From Phascolarctobacterium_A sp902463975 (GTDB lineage Bacteria > Bacillota > Negativicutes > Acidaminococcales > Acidaminococcaceae), in contig NZ_CABQHJ010000012.1 in NCBI RefSeq assembly GCF_902463975.1, positions 1 to 64,000 of the forward strand: DNA of 64,000 nt, given 5' to 3'. The notes beneath the pieces were generated by a model that worked only from the letters and a program-made list of their open reading frames with translations, was not told the origin of the DNA and made no database searches. The position numbers were made by a program, and so were the translations under genes. Shown in pieces: positions 17,077 to 25,098 of this stretch. The first letter of the stretch is position 1; each line of letters starts with the position of its first letter.

Positions 17077-19047
17077 ATGAACAAAGTCAAGGCATTAAGT
17101 AATGCGGTATTGATGTCAGTACTTATGAGTACAAGTGTAGTTTGGGGTACAACCGCTTTTGCTGCTGATAATCTGCAGGAGTATTCTTTGGATACGATGG
17201 TTGTTACTGCAACTAGAACAGAGAAGAAATTAGTTGATACACCGGCTAATGCTATGGTAATTACTAAGGAGCAAATTAAAGATCAAGGATATAGTAGTGC
17301 TTTTGAACTCGTTACAAGTATGACGCAGGCTGGTGCTATGGGTTGGCAGGATGATGGTACCGATTATAGCGGCATGTTATCCAGAATTCGCTTGCGTGGT
17401 ATGGATAATGGTACATTGGTTTTAGTTAACGGACATCCTGCAAACTTTTTAAATGCTTCTGCCTTGAATCAAATTCCGCTTGATCAAATTGAAAAGATAG
17501 AGGTTGTAAAAGGTGCTGGTTCCGTTTTGTATGGACCACAAGCTATGGCTGGCGTTATTAACGTTATTACCAAGAAACCATCTAAAGGCCAGCAAACATC
17601 CGGTAAAGTTTTTGGCAGTATGGGCAATAGATACAATGATTACGGATTAAATGTTGACTCTGAAAGAATCAGCATAGGCGGGCAAAAATCTTTCTACAAG
17701 GATTTCCCTGATTTAATAAGACCTGCACAGGGTGGTGGCGGAGCTTTAGAAGTAGCAGATAAAAATTTAGAGCAACTCTTCGGCACAGTTCGCATTACAG
17801 ATGACCTGACTGCTTCTTTAAGCCACAAAAAATCTCACAACAGATGGTTGAGCGGAACATTTAAAAACGGTGTGAAGTCCATAACTAAGGATTGTGATTC
17901 TGATGCAACCTATAATACATATTCCTTGAATTATGATAATGCTAATAATGGCTGGAGTGCAGGCTTGTCCTATATGGATATTTCTATGATTCAAACATAT
18001 CGTTATGGTGCTGCAAACAGTTTATACAAAGGCCATAACTGGGACTTGGATGTACACAAGAAAATTAATTTCAATAATGGTAATGATACTTTAGTTCTTG
18101 GCGGTCAGGCAACTAAAGAGTATTGGAAATCCGTTTTGGTATCTAGCAATACAGATACCGATTCTGAACGTAAGAGCTATTCTTTATATCAATCATATGA
18201 CCATAAGTTTAGCGATGCCTACAATATGATTTTTGGTATTAGAGAATATTGGATGGGTTCTTCTAAATTTTTGGGCAGCGAAAGAAAAATTCTTCCTCAA
18301 GTACAAGGCCTGTATAAGATTAATGATACTTCAAGTGTATACTTTAATGTTGGTAAGTCTTTTGAAATGCCGCAGCTTTCTTCTAACTTTTATACTGGTC
18401 CCAAGTATGCAGTTAATCCTGATATTAAACCGCAATCTAGCTGGTCTTATGAAACAGGCTATAAATACGATAACAATAAGACTTTCTTCTCTGCAAGCAT
18501 TTTCTATGTTGATGCTACTGATAAAATCATCTGGGGTAAGACAACAGACAATAAGAGCATCCAGATTAATGCCGACAAATGGAAAAACTATGGTTTGGAG
18601 CTTAACTTAAAGCAAAAAGTTAATGACAAACAGGATGTTTACATGGGTGCTACTTTCCAAAATCCTAAGTCTAAGTCAGATTATGGTGATTGGAAGACCA
18701 AACCAGGAGAATGGTCTCAAGATGAATCAAAGGTTCTGTTTAATTTAGGCACGACCTATCATCAATCAAAGTTAGTATTTGATACACGCATTACTGCAAC
18801 TTTAAAACGCGAGCCTTCATCTTATTTGTATAACGGTGCTTCTGCAAGCGCAAAGAATGGTACAAATCCTGACCATAATTTGAAAAACAGGCTTGATTGG
18901 TCTGCATCGCTTTCCTATAATCCGACTGATAAAGATACTTTGCGCTTAGTTGGACGCAATTTACTCAATCGTAAGGATGTAGTAAACTATAATGAATACT
19001 ACTGCACACCGATTAACTTCTATGTAACTTATGAAAGAAGTTTCTAA
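17077..19047 (+). CDS. TonB-dependent outer-membrane receptor 2
   Basis: A 656-residue receptor: signal peptide ending at TAFA-ADN, TonB-box-like segment LDTMVVTATR, plug with MLSRIRLRGMDNGTLVLVNG and IEKIEVVKGAGSVLYGPQAMAGVINV (split across the plug end), and a barrel ending in Phe (YERSF). It is intact. The coding DNA is visibly more AT-rich than the chelatase genes around it, which hints at a different evolutionary pace or origin, although all receptors in the window share this trait. A binding lipoprotein gene follows 93 bp later after a terminator, so receptor and lipoprotein form a matched pair as at 14882. Promoter P4 and a conserved leader hairpin precede it. Ligand unknown. Confidence 0.93.
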   Translation: MNKVKALSNAVLMSVLMSTSVVWGTTAFAADNLQEYSLDTMVVTATRTEKKLVDTPANAMVITKEQIKDQGYSSAFELVTSMTQAGAMGWQDDGTDYSGMLSRIRLRGMDNGTLVLVNGHPANFLNASALNQIPLDQIEKIEVVKGAGSVLYGPQAMAGVINVITKKPSKGQQTSGKVFGSMGNRYNDYGLNVDSERISIGGQKSFYKDFPDLIRPAQGGGGALEVADKNLEQLFGTVRITDDLTASLSHKKSHNRWLSGTFKNGVKSITKDCDSDATYNTYSLNYDNANNGWSAGLSYMDISMIQTYRYGAANSLYKGHNWDLDVHKKINFNNGNDTLVLGGQATKEYWKSVLVSSNTDTDSERKSYSLYQSYDHKFSDAYNMIFGIREYWMGSSKFLGSERKILPQVQGLYKINDTSSVYFNVGKSFEMPQLSSNFYTGPKYAVNPDIKPQSSWSYETGYKYDNNKTFFSASIFYVDATDKIIWGKTTDNKSIQINADKWKNYGLELNLKQKVNDKQDVYMGATFQNPKSKSDYGDWKTKPGEWSQDESKVLFNLGTTYHQSKLVFDTRITATLKREPSSYLYNGASASAKNGTNPDHNLKNRLDWSASLSYNPTDKDTLRLVGRNLLNRKDVVNYNEYYCTPINFYVTYERSF

Positions 19048-19076
19048 CTTATAACTTTTCTCATAACTCACACTCC

Positions 19077-19113
19077 CGAAAAAGTGGGGCGGATTTATTC
19101 CGTCCTGCTTTTT
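19077..19113 (+). terminator. Terminator of receptor 2
   Basis: GGGCGGA-TTTAT-TCCGTCC flanked by AAAAAG and CTTTTT; near-copy of the terminator at 16856. Confidence 0.8.
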
Positions 19114-19140
19114 CATATCACAAGGAAATGAGGTGAAACA

Positions 19141-20118
19141 ATGTGGAAGAACTTACTGATGCTTTTGCTGCTGTTGGCATTTTGTACAGCAGGTTGTCAA
19201 AAGCAGTATGTTGAAAAAACAAGCGGGGCAGCCTATCAGGTAGTTGATTCGCAGGGGAATGTAATAAAATTTGCGCAAAAGCCCCAGCGGATTATGACAA
19301 CACATTTTAATCTGGACAATATTGTAATGGGACTTGTTGATGAAGAGCGTGTTATTGCTCTCTCTAAATCAATGTATGATGCTTCGGTATCTTATATCAG
19401 TACTGAGGCAATCAAAAAGCCTACAAAATTAAACTATGATTTTTCCTCAGAGCAAGTTCTGGCACTCAAGCCGGATTTAATCATCGCCCGAGAAAGCACA
19501 GGTGAAAACCGCATACAGACCTATCGCGCCATGGGGATACCTGTATACGTGGTGAGCAATGCGAATAATGTGGAAGAGATAAAAAAGCAGATTCAGGAGA
19601 TAGGTCAGGCTGTGGGGGAATCAGAGCGTGCGGAAAAGCTACAGCAGAGAATGCAGACACAGCTTGACTATATCAAAAGCAAGGTTGATAGCGCTAGCAT
19701 GAAGCCAAAAAGTGTGATGCTTGTTTCTAAAATGAACCATAATTACGGTGGTAAGGGCTCTTTTTTTGATGATATGTGCCACTTTGCCGGGGTGAAAAAT
19801 GCACCTGCAGAGATAGGGGTGCTCAACGGTCAGCTGATGGATAAAGAAATAATGCTGCGTGCAAATCCGGATTACTTCTTGCTTTCTCTGTCCTGGGAGC
19901 TTAAGCATGATAACAAGGATGGGTATAAAAAGGAATTTTTGGAGGATCCTGCGTTGGCTAATCTGGAGGCGGTCAAGAATAATCATGTCTGCTATTTGAA
20001 GGACAAGTATTTATATGCTTCCAATCAAAACTGCGTATGGGCGATTAAGAAGATTGCCAATCTTGCTTATGGAAATATATTTACTGATGAAGAGGAAGTT
20101 TTTCTTAAGGGATATTAG
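19141..20118 (+). CDS. FecB/BtuF-type ABC substrate-binding lipoprotein 3
   Basis: A 325-residue lipoprotein with lipobox CTAGC (Cys 19) and mature start YQVVDSQGNVIKFAQKPQRI. It shares the NYGGKGSFFDDMC segment and the KEFLEDPALANLEAVKNN region with the lipoprotein at 14882, more than with that at 3722, so these two are the closer pair. It follows receptor 2 and precedes the second chelatase gene, for which a separate dyad promoter exists. With no permease beside it, it probably feeds the FecCD-type permease at 4710 or one elsewhere. Ligand is inferred to be the same class of metal complex. Confidence 0.88.
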   Translation: MWKNLLMLLLLLAFCTAGCQKQYVEKTSGAAYQVVDSQGNVIKFAQKPQRIMTTHFNLDNIVMGLVDEERVIALSKSMYDASVSYISTEAIKKPTKLNYDFSSEQVLALKPDLIIARESTGENRIQTYRAMGIPVYVVSNANNVEEIKKQIQEIGQAVGESERAEKLQQRMQTQLDYIKSKVDSASMKPKSVMLVSKMNHNYGGKGSFFDDMCHFAGVKNAPAEIGVLNGQLMDKEIMLRANPDYFLLSLSWELKHDNKDGYKKEFLEDPALANLEAVKNNHVCYLKDKYLYASNQNCVWAIKKIANLAYGNIFTDEEEVFLKGY

Positions 20119-20136
20119 CAAATAAGGCTGAAGTGC

Positions 20137-20167
20137 TTGACTGTATGAGAACTATATAGCGTAATAT
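20137..20167 (+). promoter_or_regulatory. MerR-type promoter P5 of chelatase copy 2
   Basis: TTGACT (20137-20142), 19-bp spacer, TAATAT (20162-20167). The spacer has ACTGTA-N9-TATAGC (one half matches the P4 dyad, the other the P1 dyad). Confidence 0.75.
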
Positions 20168-20178
20168 TATTTTATTGT

Positions 20179-20207
20179 GAGGGCGATGGTTGTTCGTCCT
20201 CATTTTT
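20179..20207 (+). terminator. Possible leader attenuator or terminator before chelatase copy 2
   Basis: Eight-pair stem GAGGGCGA/TCGTCCTC with a 7-nt loop followed by ATTTTT, lying just after the expected start site of P5 and 42 bp before the start codon. It could attenuate the chelatase transcript or end read-through from the lipoprotein gene. Confidence 0.4.
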
Positions 20208-20248
20208 ATGAAAGAATAGGAGTATCGATAATTTTCGGAGGTGAAAGA

Positions 20249-23200
20249 ATGCAACAAATTTTATTTCTCACCAATATGGAGCAGACTGCAACTTATCTGC
20301 AGGATGCATTGAAGCTGGCGCAGCAGACTCAGGAAGCTGTAGCAGGACAGGTGCTGTATGTCCCAAGCGATACAGAATGGACGAGGGATATGGAAAAGCA
20401 GCTGCAGCAGGCGGAGGTTGTCATTTTCCCCTGGATGGGCACAGGACTTAGCACCAAGTTTTTGTCGGAATCTTCATCCTATCTGCTGGCCAACAAAAAG
20501 AAGCACGTCTATCTGATGACCGGTAATCCGGAGGATATACTGCACGGCGGTCTGTCTGAGGAGGAGCTGAAGCGGATAAATGATTATTATAAATTCGGAG
20601 GTTTGCAGAACTGGATAAATTTGTGGCTGTGGCTGGCGCAGCAGTTTTTGCAGGCAGGATGTAATGTGCCTGCTCCCGAGCTTTTGCCGTGGGATGGTAT
20701 TTATCATCCGCAAGCAGCCAAAATTTATCATGATGTGGAGGAATATCGCCGTGATTTTTGCAAGGCGGACAGACCTACGCTGGCTGTTGTTTTCTTCCGC
20801 AGTGACTGGCTGTGGGGCAATACCGTTTTTGCAGATGCGGTAGTCAGAGAGATTGAAGCGCTGGGGTGCAACGCCTTATGCTTCTTCTCCACAAGCTCGC
20901 CTGACGCCGCAAGCGGCTGCGGCGGCTTTAAAGAAGCCTTAAGCAAGTATGTTTGCGCGGACGGCAAATGCTATGCCGATGTTTTCATCAATACTATAAA
21001 ATTTTCGCTGTTCAGTATCCGCGCCTGCGCGCTGAATGATTTGACAAAGCTCAATATCACGGTACTGCAGGCCTATACCCTGTACCGTTCGTATCAGGAA
21101 TGGTACGACAATTTTGACGGCATGAGCGCGGTAGAGGTGGCGTACAGCGTGAGCCTGCCTGAGTTTGACGGCATTATCCATAGCTGCCCGGTGACGACAG
21201 TGGAGCGTGATGCTGAAGGCAAGCAGGTTACGCAGGAGATAGCAGAGCGCATGAATATGCTGGTGCGCAAGGCGAAAAAGCTGGCACTTTTGCGTACCAA
21301 GCCGAATGCGGAAAAGAAAATCGCCATTGTTTTTCATAACCATCCGTCAACCAATTCAAACATTGGCAGTTGCGCGGCAATTGACAGCATTGAAAGCGTG
21401 CGTTTGCTGCTGCAGGATTTGCGGGATGCAGGCTATGTCGTTGACCATATTCCGGCGGACAGGCAGGAATTCATTGACGAGCTTATTGCAGGTGCGACGA
21501 ATGACAGGGACTACATGAGCGAAAAGCAGATTGATAATGCCGATGCCAAGCTCCTCGTCAGTGCATACCGCGATTATTATAAGACCCTGCCGGAAAAGGT
21601 ACAGCAACGCCTGGCGCAGGATTGGGGCGAAGCACCCGGTGAAGTATTCTTTTATGACGATTTTCTGTTGATTCCCGGTACGATGAACGGCAACATTTTT
21701 ATTACGATGCAGCCGCCGCGTGGCTTTGGCGAGGATCCTGATAAAATTTACCATTCGCCTGACTGTGCGCCGACACATCATTATTTAGGCTTTTATCACT
21801 GGCTGCGCGATATCTGGGGCGCAGATGCGATGATGCATATCGGTACGCATGGCAGTCTGGAATGGCTGCCGGGCAAGGGCGTGGCGATGGGCAATGAATG
21901 CTATCCCGATATCTGCACCGGTGATTTGCCAAATGTTTATCCCTATTGGGTAGTTGATACGGGCGAGGGCATTCAGGCCAAACGCCGCAGTGCTGCCTGC
22001 CTCATCAGCTATCTTTCAGCACCGTTAAGCATCAGCGGTGTGTATGATGAGCTGGCGGAGCTGGAGAAGGCTTTGGAGGAATATGTACACTTTAAGGCTG
22101 ATAAGGATGCCGATTTGAGCGAACCTATGGCACAAATCAGAGAGAAGGCCGCTGCTGCTGACCTTACGGACGAGGTGCGGGAGGAGGATGCTGCCGATTT
22201 TGACGAATATGTCAGCCATCTGCATACTTATCTGACGGACTTGAAGAATATGCAGATGACTACTGGCCTGCATATCATGGGTAATCCGCCGCAGGGCGAA
22301 AAGCTGACGGAATACCTTTATGCGTTGGTGCGCTTGGAAAATCCTGATATGCCGTCACTGCCAAAAACCTTGGCGCAGGCTTATGGCTATGATTATTATG
22401 AGCTGATTGACAACAGCAGTAAGCTGCTACCGGATGGCATTTTGAGCTACGGTATGCTGCTTGATAAAATTAACGGCCAATGCTTGGAGATTATCCGTCT
22501 GCTGCAAAATGATGGTTTCGTAGTCCACGAAGATAAATTGCGGGTGTTGGAGTGCGTAAAGTGTTGGGATGAGACTGTGCAGCAGGATATTATAAAAATT
22601 GCCGGCTTCATCTGCGACAAGCTGTATCCCAGCCTGGCGCATACTACCTGGGAACGCAGCAACTGCATCCGCGCGCTGCAGTCTGAATATATCGAGCCGA
22701 GTGCCGGTGGTGCGCCTACAAGTGGCGGCGCCGAAATTTTGCCAACCGGACGCAATTTTTACGGCGTTGACCCGCAGCTGCTGCCTACACCTGTAGCGTG
22801 GAAAATTGGTTCACAGATGGCGGAGGATGTGATTAACAAATTTGTAGCGGAGGAAGGCCGCTATCCCGAAAGCGTAGGTATTTTGCTGTGGGCGACCTAT
22901 AACATGCGCTCTAATGGTCAGTGTATGGCGGAATTTATGCGCCTGATGGGCGTGCGTCCTGTTTGGCAGAAGGGAACCCTGAAGGTGACAGGCATCGAGA
23001 TTATTCCGCTTAATGAGCTGAAGCGTCCACGTGTTGATGTTACCGGACGTATCAGCAGCCTGTTCCGTGATACACTGCCTGGAGCGGTTTGCTGGCTGGA
23101 TAAAGCAGTACAGCAGGTGGCAGCGCTTGACGAAAGCTTCGAGGACAACTTTGTGCGCAAGCATGTCATGGAGGAATCTCAACGATTGGAAAGCGAGGGC

Positions 23201-23959
23201 GTGGACAAGGAGCAGGCCTGGAGACAGGCATCCTACCGCATTTTCGGCGATCCGCCGGGAGCGCATGGCGCAGGCGTGAGCGCACTTTTAGCTTCCCGCA
23301 ATTGGGATGACCTAGGCGATATTGCTGATGTGTATGTGCGTTGGGGTGCACATGTTTACGGCGAGGGCGAAAAAGGTCAGTACAGGCCGAAGCTGTTCAC
23401 TAATCGTATGGCGAAGCTGGAGATTACCGTCAGCAATATTGATAACCGCGAGTCTAATCTGCTGAATTCCGATGATTACAACGCTTATCGTGGCGGTATG
23501 ATTGCCGCAGTGCGCAATTTCAGCGGCAAGATGCCGAAGAACTATTGCAGTGACAGTTCCGACCGTCAGCATGTTGTGATTCGCACGTTGGCGGAAGAGG
23601 TCAAGCGTCTGTTCCGCGGTGAAGCGATTAACCCCAAATATATCCGAGGCATGAAGGAGTTTGGCTATAAGGGAGCAGGCGATTTGGCAACCTATGTTGA
23701 TAACTGCTTCCAATGGGATGCTACCAGCGCCGTTATGGAGGACTGGATGTATGAAAAGTTTGCGGAAAAATATGCCTTGGATACAGATATGCAGAAATGG
23801 TTTGCTGAGGTTAATCCCTGGGCGCTGCGCAGACTGACGGAGGTTTTGCTGGAGGCAGAGCAGCGCGAGCTGTGGAACGCTAAGCCGCAAACCAAACAGT
23901 CGCTACAGGAGCTGCTGCTGAATATCGAAGGCGAAATAGAAGAACGCGGCGATGAATAA
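20249..23959 (+). CDS. CobN/BchH-family chelatase large subunit, copy 2
   Basis: About 1236 residues from the ATG at 20249, chosen because CGGAGG lies 8 nt upstream; in-frame codons back to 20177 add a non-homologous stretch that would cover the leader. It is a full-length paralogue of the protein at 5763, with the same order of motifs: MHIGTHGSLEWLPGKG near 530, GEGIQAKRRSAACLISYL, and LPTGRNFYGVDPQLLPTP, plus a matching C-terminus. Differences are spread along the whole length, so this is an old duplication and not a recent copy. It is followed by the only ChlI/ChlD pair, separated by promoter P6. Two large subunits with one motor pair suggests either two substrates or two metals. Direction (insertion or removal) is unknown. 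Confidence 0.9.
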   Translation: MQQILFLTNMEQTATYLQDALKLAQQTQEAVAGQVLYVPSDTEWTRDMEKQLQQAEVVIFPWMGTGLSTKFLSESSSYLLANKKKHVYLMTGNPEDILHGGLSEEELKRINDYYKFGGLQNWINLWLWLAQQFLQAGCNVPAPELLPWDGIYHPQAAKIYHDVEEYRRDFCKADRPTLAVVFFRSDWLWGNTVFADAVVREIEALGCNALCFFSTSSPDAASGCGGFKEALSKYVCADGKCYADVFINTIKFSLFSIRACALNDLTKLNITVLQAYTLYRSYQEWYDNFDGMSAVEVAYSVSLPEFDGIIHSCPVTTVERDAEGKQVTQEIAERMNMLVRKAKKLALLRTKPNAEKKIAIVFHNHPSTNSNIGSCAAIDSIESVRLLLQDLRDAGYVVDHIPADRQEFIDELIAGATNDRDYMSEKQIDNADAKLLVSAYRDYYKTLPEKVQQRLAQDWGEAPGEVFFYDDFLLIPGTMNGNIFITMQPPRGFGEDPDKIYHSPDCAPTHHYLGFYHWLRDIWGADAMMHIGTHGSLEWLPGKGVAMGNECYPDICTGDLPNVYPYWVVDTGEGIQAKRRSAACLISYLSAPLSISGVYDELAELEKALEEYVHFKADKDADLSEPMAQIREKAAAADLTDEVREEDAADFDEYVSHLHTYLTDLKNMQMTTGLHIMGNPPQGEKLTEYLYALVRLENPDMPSLPKTLAQAYGYDYYELIDNSSKLLPDGILSYGMLLDKINGQCLEIIRLLQNDGFVVHEDKLRVLECVKCWDETVQQDIIKIAGFICDKLYPSLAHTTWERSNCIRALQSEYIEPSAGGAPTSGGAEILPTGRNFYGVDPQLLPTPVAWKIGSQMAEDVINKFVAEEGRYPESVGILLWATYNMRSNGQCMAEFMRLMGVRPVWQKGTLKVTGIEIIPLNELKRPRVDVTGRISSLFRDTLPGAVCWLDKAVQQVAALDESFEDNFVRKHVMEESQRLESEGVDKEQAWRQASYRIFGDPPGAHGAGVSALLASRNWDDLGDIADVYVRWGAHVYGEGEKGQYRPKLFTNRMAKLEITVSNIDNRESNLLNSDDYNAYRGGMIAAVRNFSGKMPKNYCSDSSDRQHVVIRTLAEEVKRLFRGEAINPKYIRGMKEFGYKGAGDLATYVDNCFQWDATSAVMEDWMYEKFAEKYALDTDMQKWFAEVNPWALRRLTEVLLEAEQRELWNAKPQTKQSLQELLLNIEGEIEERGDE

Positions 23960-23977
23960 AAATTTTCATTAAACCGC

Positions 23978-24008
23978 TTGCGTGTATACCTAGTAGACAC
24001 TGTATAAT
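23978..24008 (+). promoter_or_regulatory. MerR-type promoter P6 of the ChlI/ChlD genes
   Basis: TTGCGT (23978-23983), 19-bp spacer, perfect TATAAT (24003-24008). The dyad is diverged (GTGT...ACAC), so this member is weaker than P1 or P4. Confidence 0.62.
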
Positions 24009-24057
24009 TAGATACATATTTTATTGATAGCTCGTTTTAATAAATGGAGGAATATAA

Positions 24058-25086
24058 ATGAAACGTACTGCTGTGTATCCTTTTACTGCGATTGTCGGAC
24101 AGGAAGAAATGAAGCTGTCCCTGATTTTAAATGTTATTAACCCGGCTTTGGGTGGTGTTTTGATTAAAGGTGAAAAGGGTACGGCAAAATCTACCGCTGT
24201 GCGCGCTCTCGCCGAGCTTTTGCCGCCTATGGCAGCTGTGCACGGCTGCCGCTTCCATTGCGACCCGCACAGCAGCCAACTGTGCGATGACTGCACTGCG
24301 AAGCTGCAGGCAGAGGGCAGCTTGCCTGAAGAAACCATCAACATGCGCGTAGTTGAACTGCCTGTCAGCGCAACCGAGGATCGCGTTGTCGGTACATTGG
24401 ATATTGAGCATGCGATTAAGCATGGTGAGAAAAAGTTTGAACCCGGTATTTTGGCGCAGGCTAACCGTAATATTTTATATGTAGATGAAATCAACCTGCT
24501 GGATGACCATGTTGTCGACGTACTGCTGGACGCCGCTGCTATGGGAGTAAACACTGTTGAACGCGAGGGTGTTTCCTACTCCCATCCCGCACGCTTTGTG
24601 CTGGTTGGCACTATGAACCCTGAGGAGGGTGACATCCGCCCGCAGCTTTTGGACCGCTTTGGTTTGAGCGTTGTTGTTACCGGCGAGCATGACCCGCTGC
24701 AGCGCGTAGAGGTAATCAAGCGCCGTCTGGCTTACGAAAACGATGCGGAGAGCTTTATTGCAGGCTATAAAGAGGCGCAGGAGGAGCTCGCAGAAAAAAT
24801 TATTGCTGCCGGCAAGCTGCTGCCTGAGGTAACTATTGATGACAAGCTGTTGGAAACCGTAGCTAAGCTTTCTGTTGAGCTGGGCGTTGACGGTCACCGT
24901 GCAGATATTACCGTTATCAAGACAGCGCTGACTTTGGCTGCCTTCAACGGCCGCAAGCAGGCTAATTTGGACGACCTGAAGCAAGCAGCTAAGCTGGTGC
25001 TGCCGCACCGTATGCGCCGCCGTCCGTTTGAAGAGGGCGAGCTGGATTGGAATAAGGTAGAAAGCTTTTTGGCTGCTGAAGCCTAA
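24058..25086 (+). CDS. Chelatase AAA+ ATPase, ChlI/BchI type
   Basis: A 342-residue AAA+ motor of the magnesium/cobalt chelatase I family, which forms rings with the D subunit and drives metal exchange on the large subunit. Walker A is GEKGTAKS (38-45); Walker B is ILYVDEINLL with D143 and E144; the sensor region GTMNPEEGDIRPQLLDRFG follows, and the C-terminal lid ends with VLPHRMRRRPFEEG. Between Walker A and B is a four-cysteine insert (C64, C68, C76, C79), likely to bind zinc or an Fe-S cluster. The start follows TGGAGGAATATAA. The D-type gene begins 12 bp later. Its partners are most likely the two CobN-like proteins. Confidence 0.92.
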   Translation: MKRTAVYPFTAIVGQEEMKLSLILNVINPALGGVLIKGEKGTAKSTAVRALAELLPPMAAVHGCRFHCDPHSSQLCDDCTAKLQAEGSLPEETINMRVVELPVSATEDRVVGTLDIEHAIKHGEKKFEPGILAQANRNILYVDEINLLDDHVVDVLLDAAAMGVNTVEREGVSYSHPARFVLVGTMNPEEGDIRPQLLDRFGLSVVVTGEHDPLQRVEVIKRRLAYENDAESFIAGYKEAQEELAEKIIAAGKLLPEVTIDDKLLETVAKLSVELGVDGHRADITVIKTALTLAAFNGRKQANLDDLKQAAKLVLPHRMRRRPFEEGELDWNKVESFLAAEA

Positions 25087-25098
25087 GGAGCGTTGACT

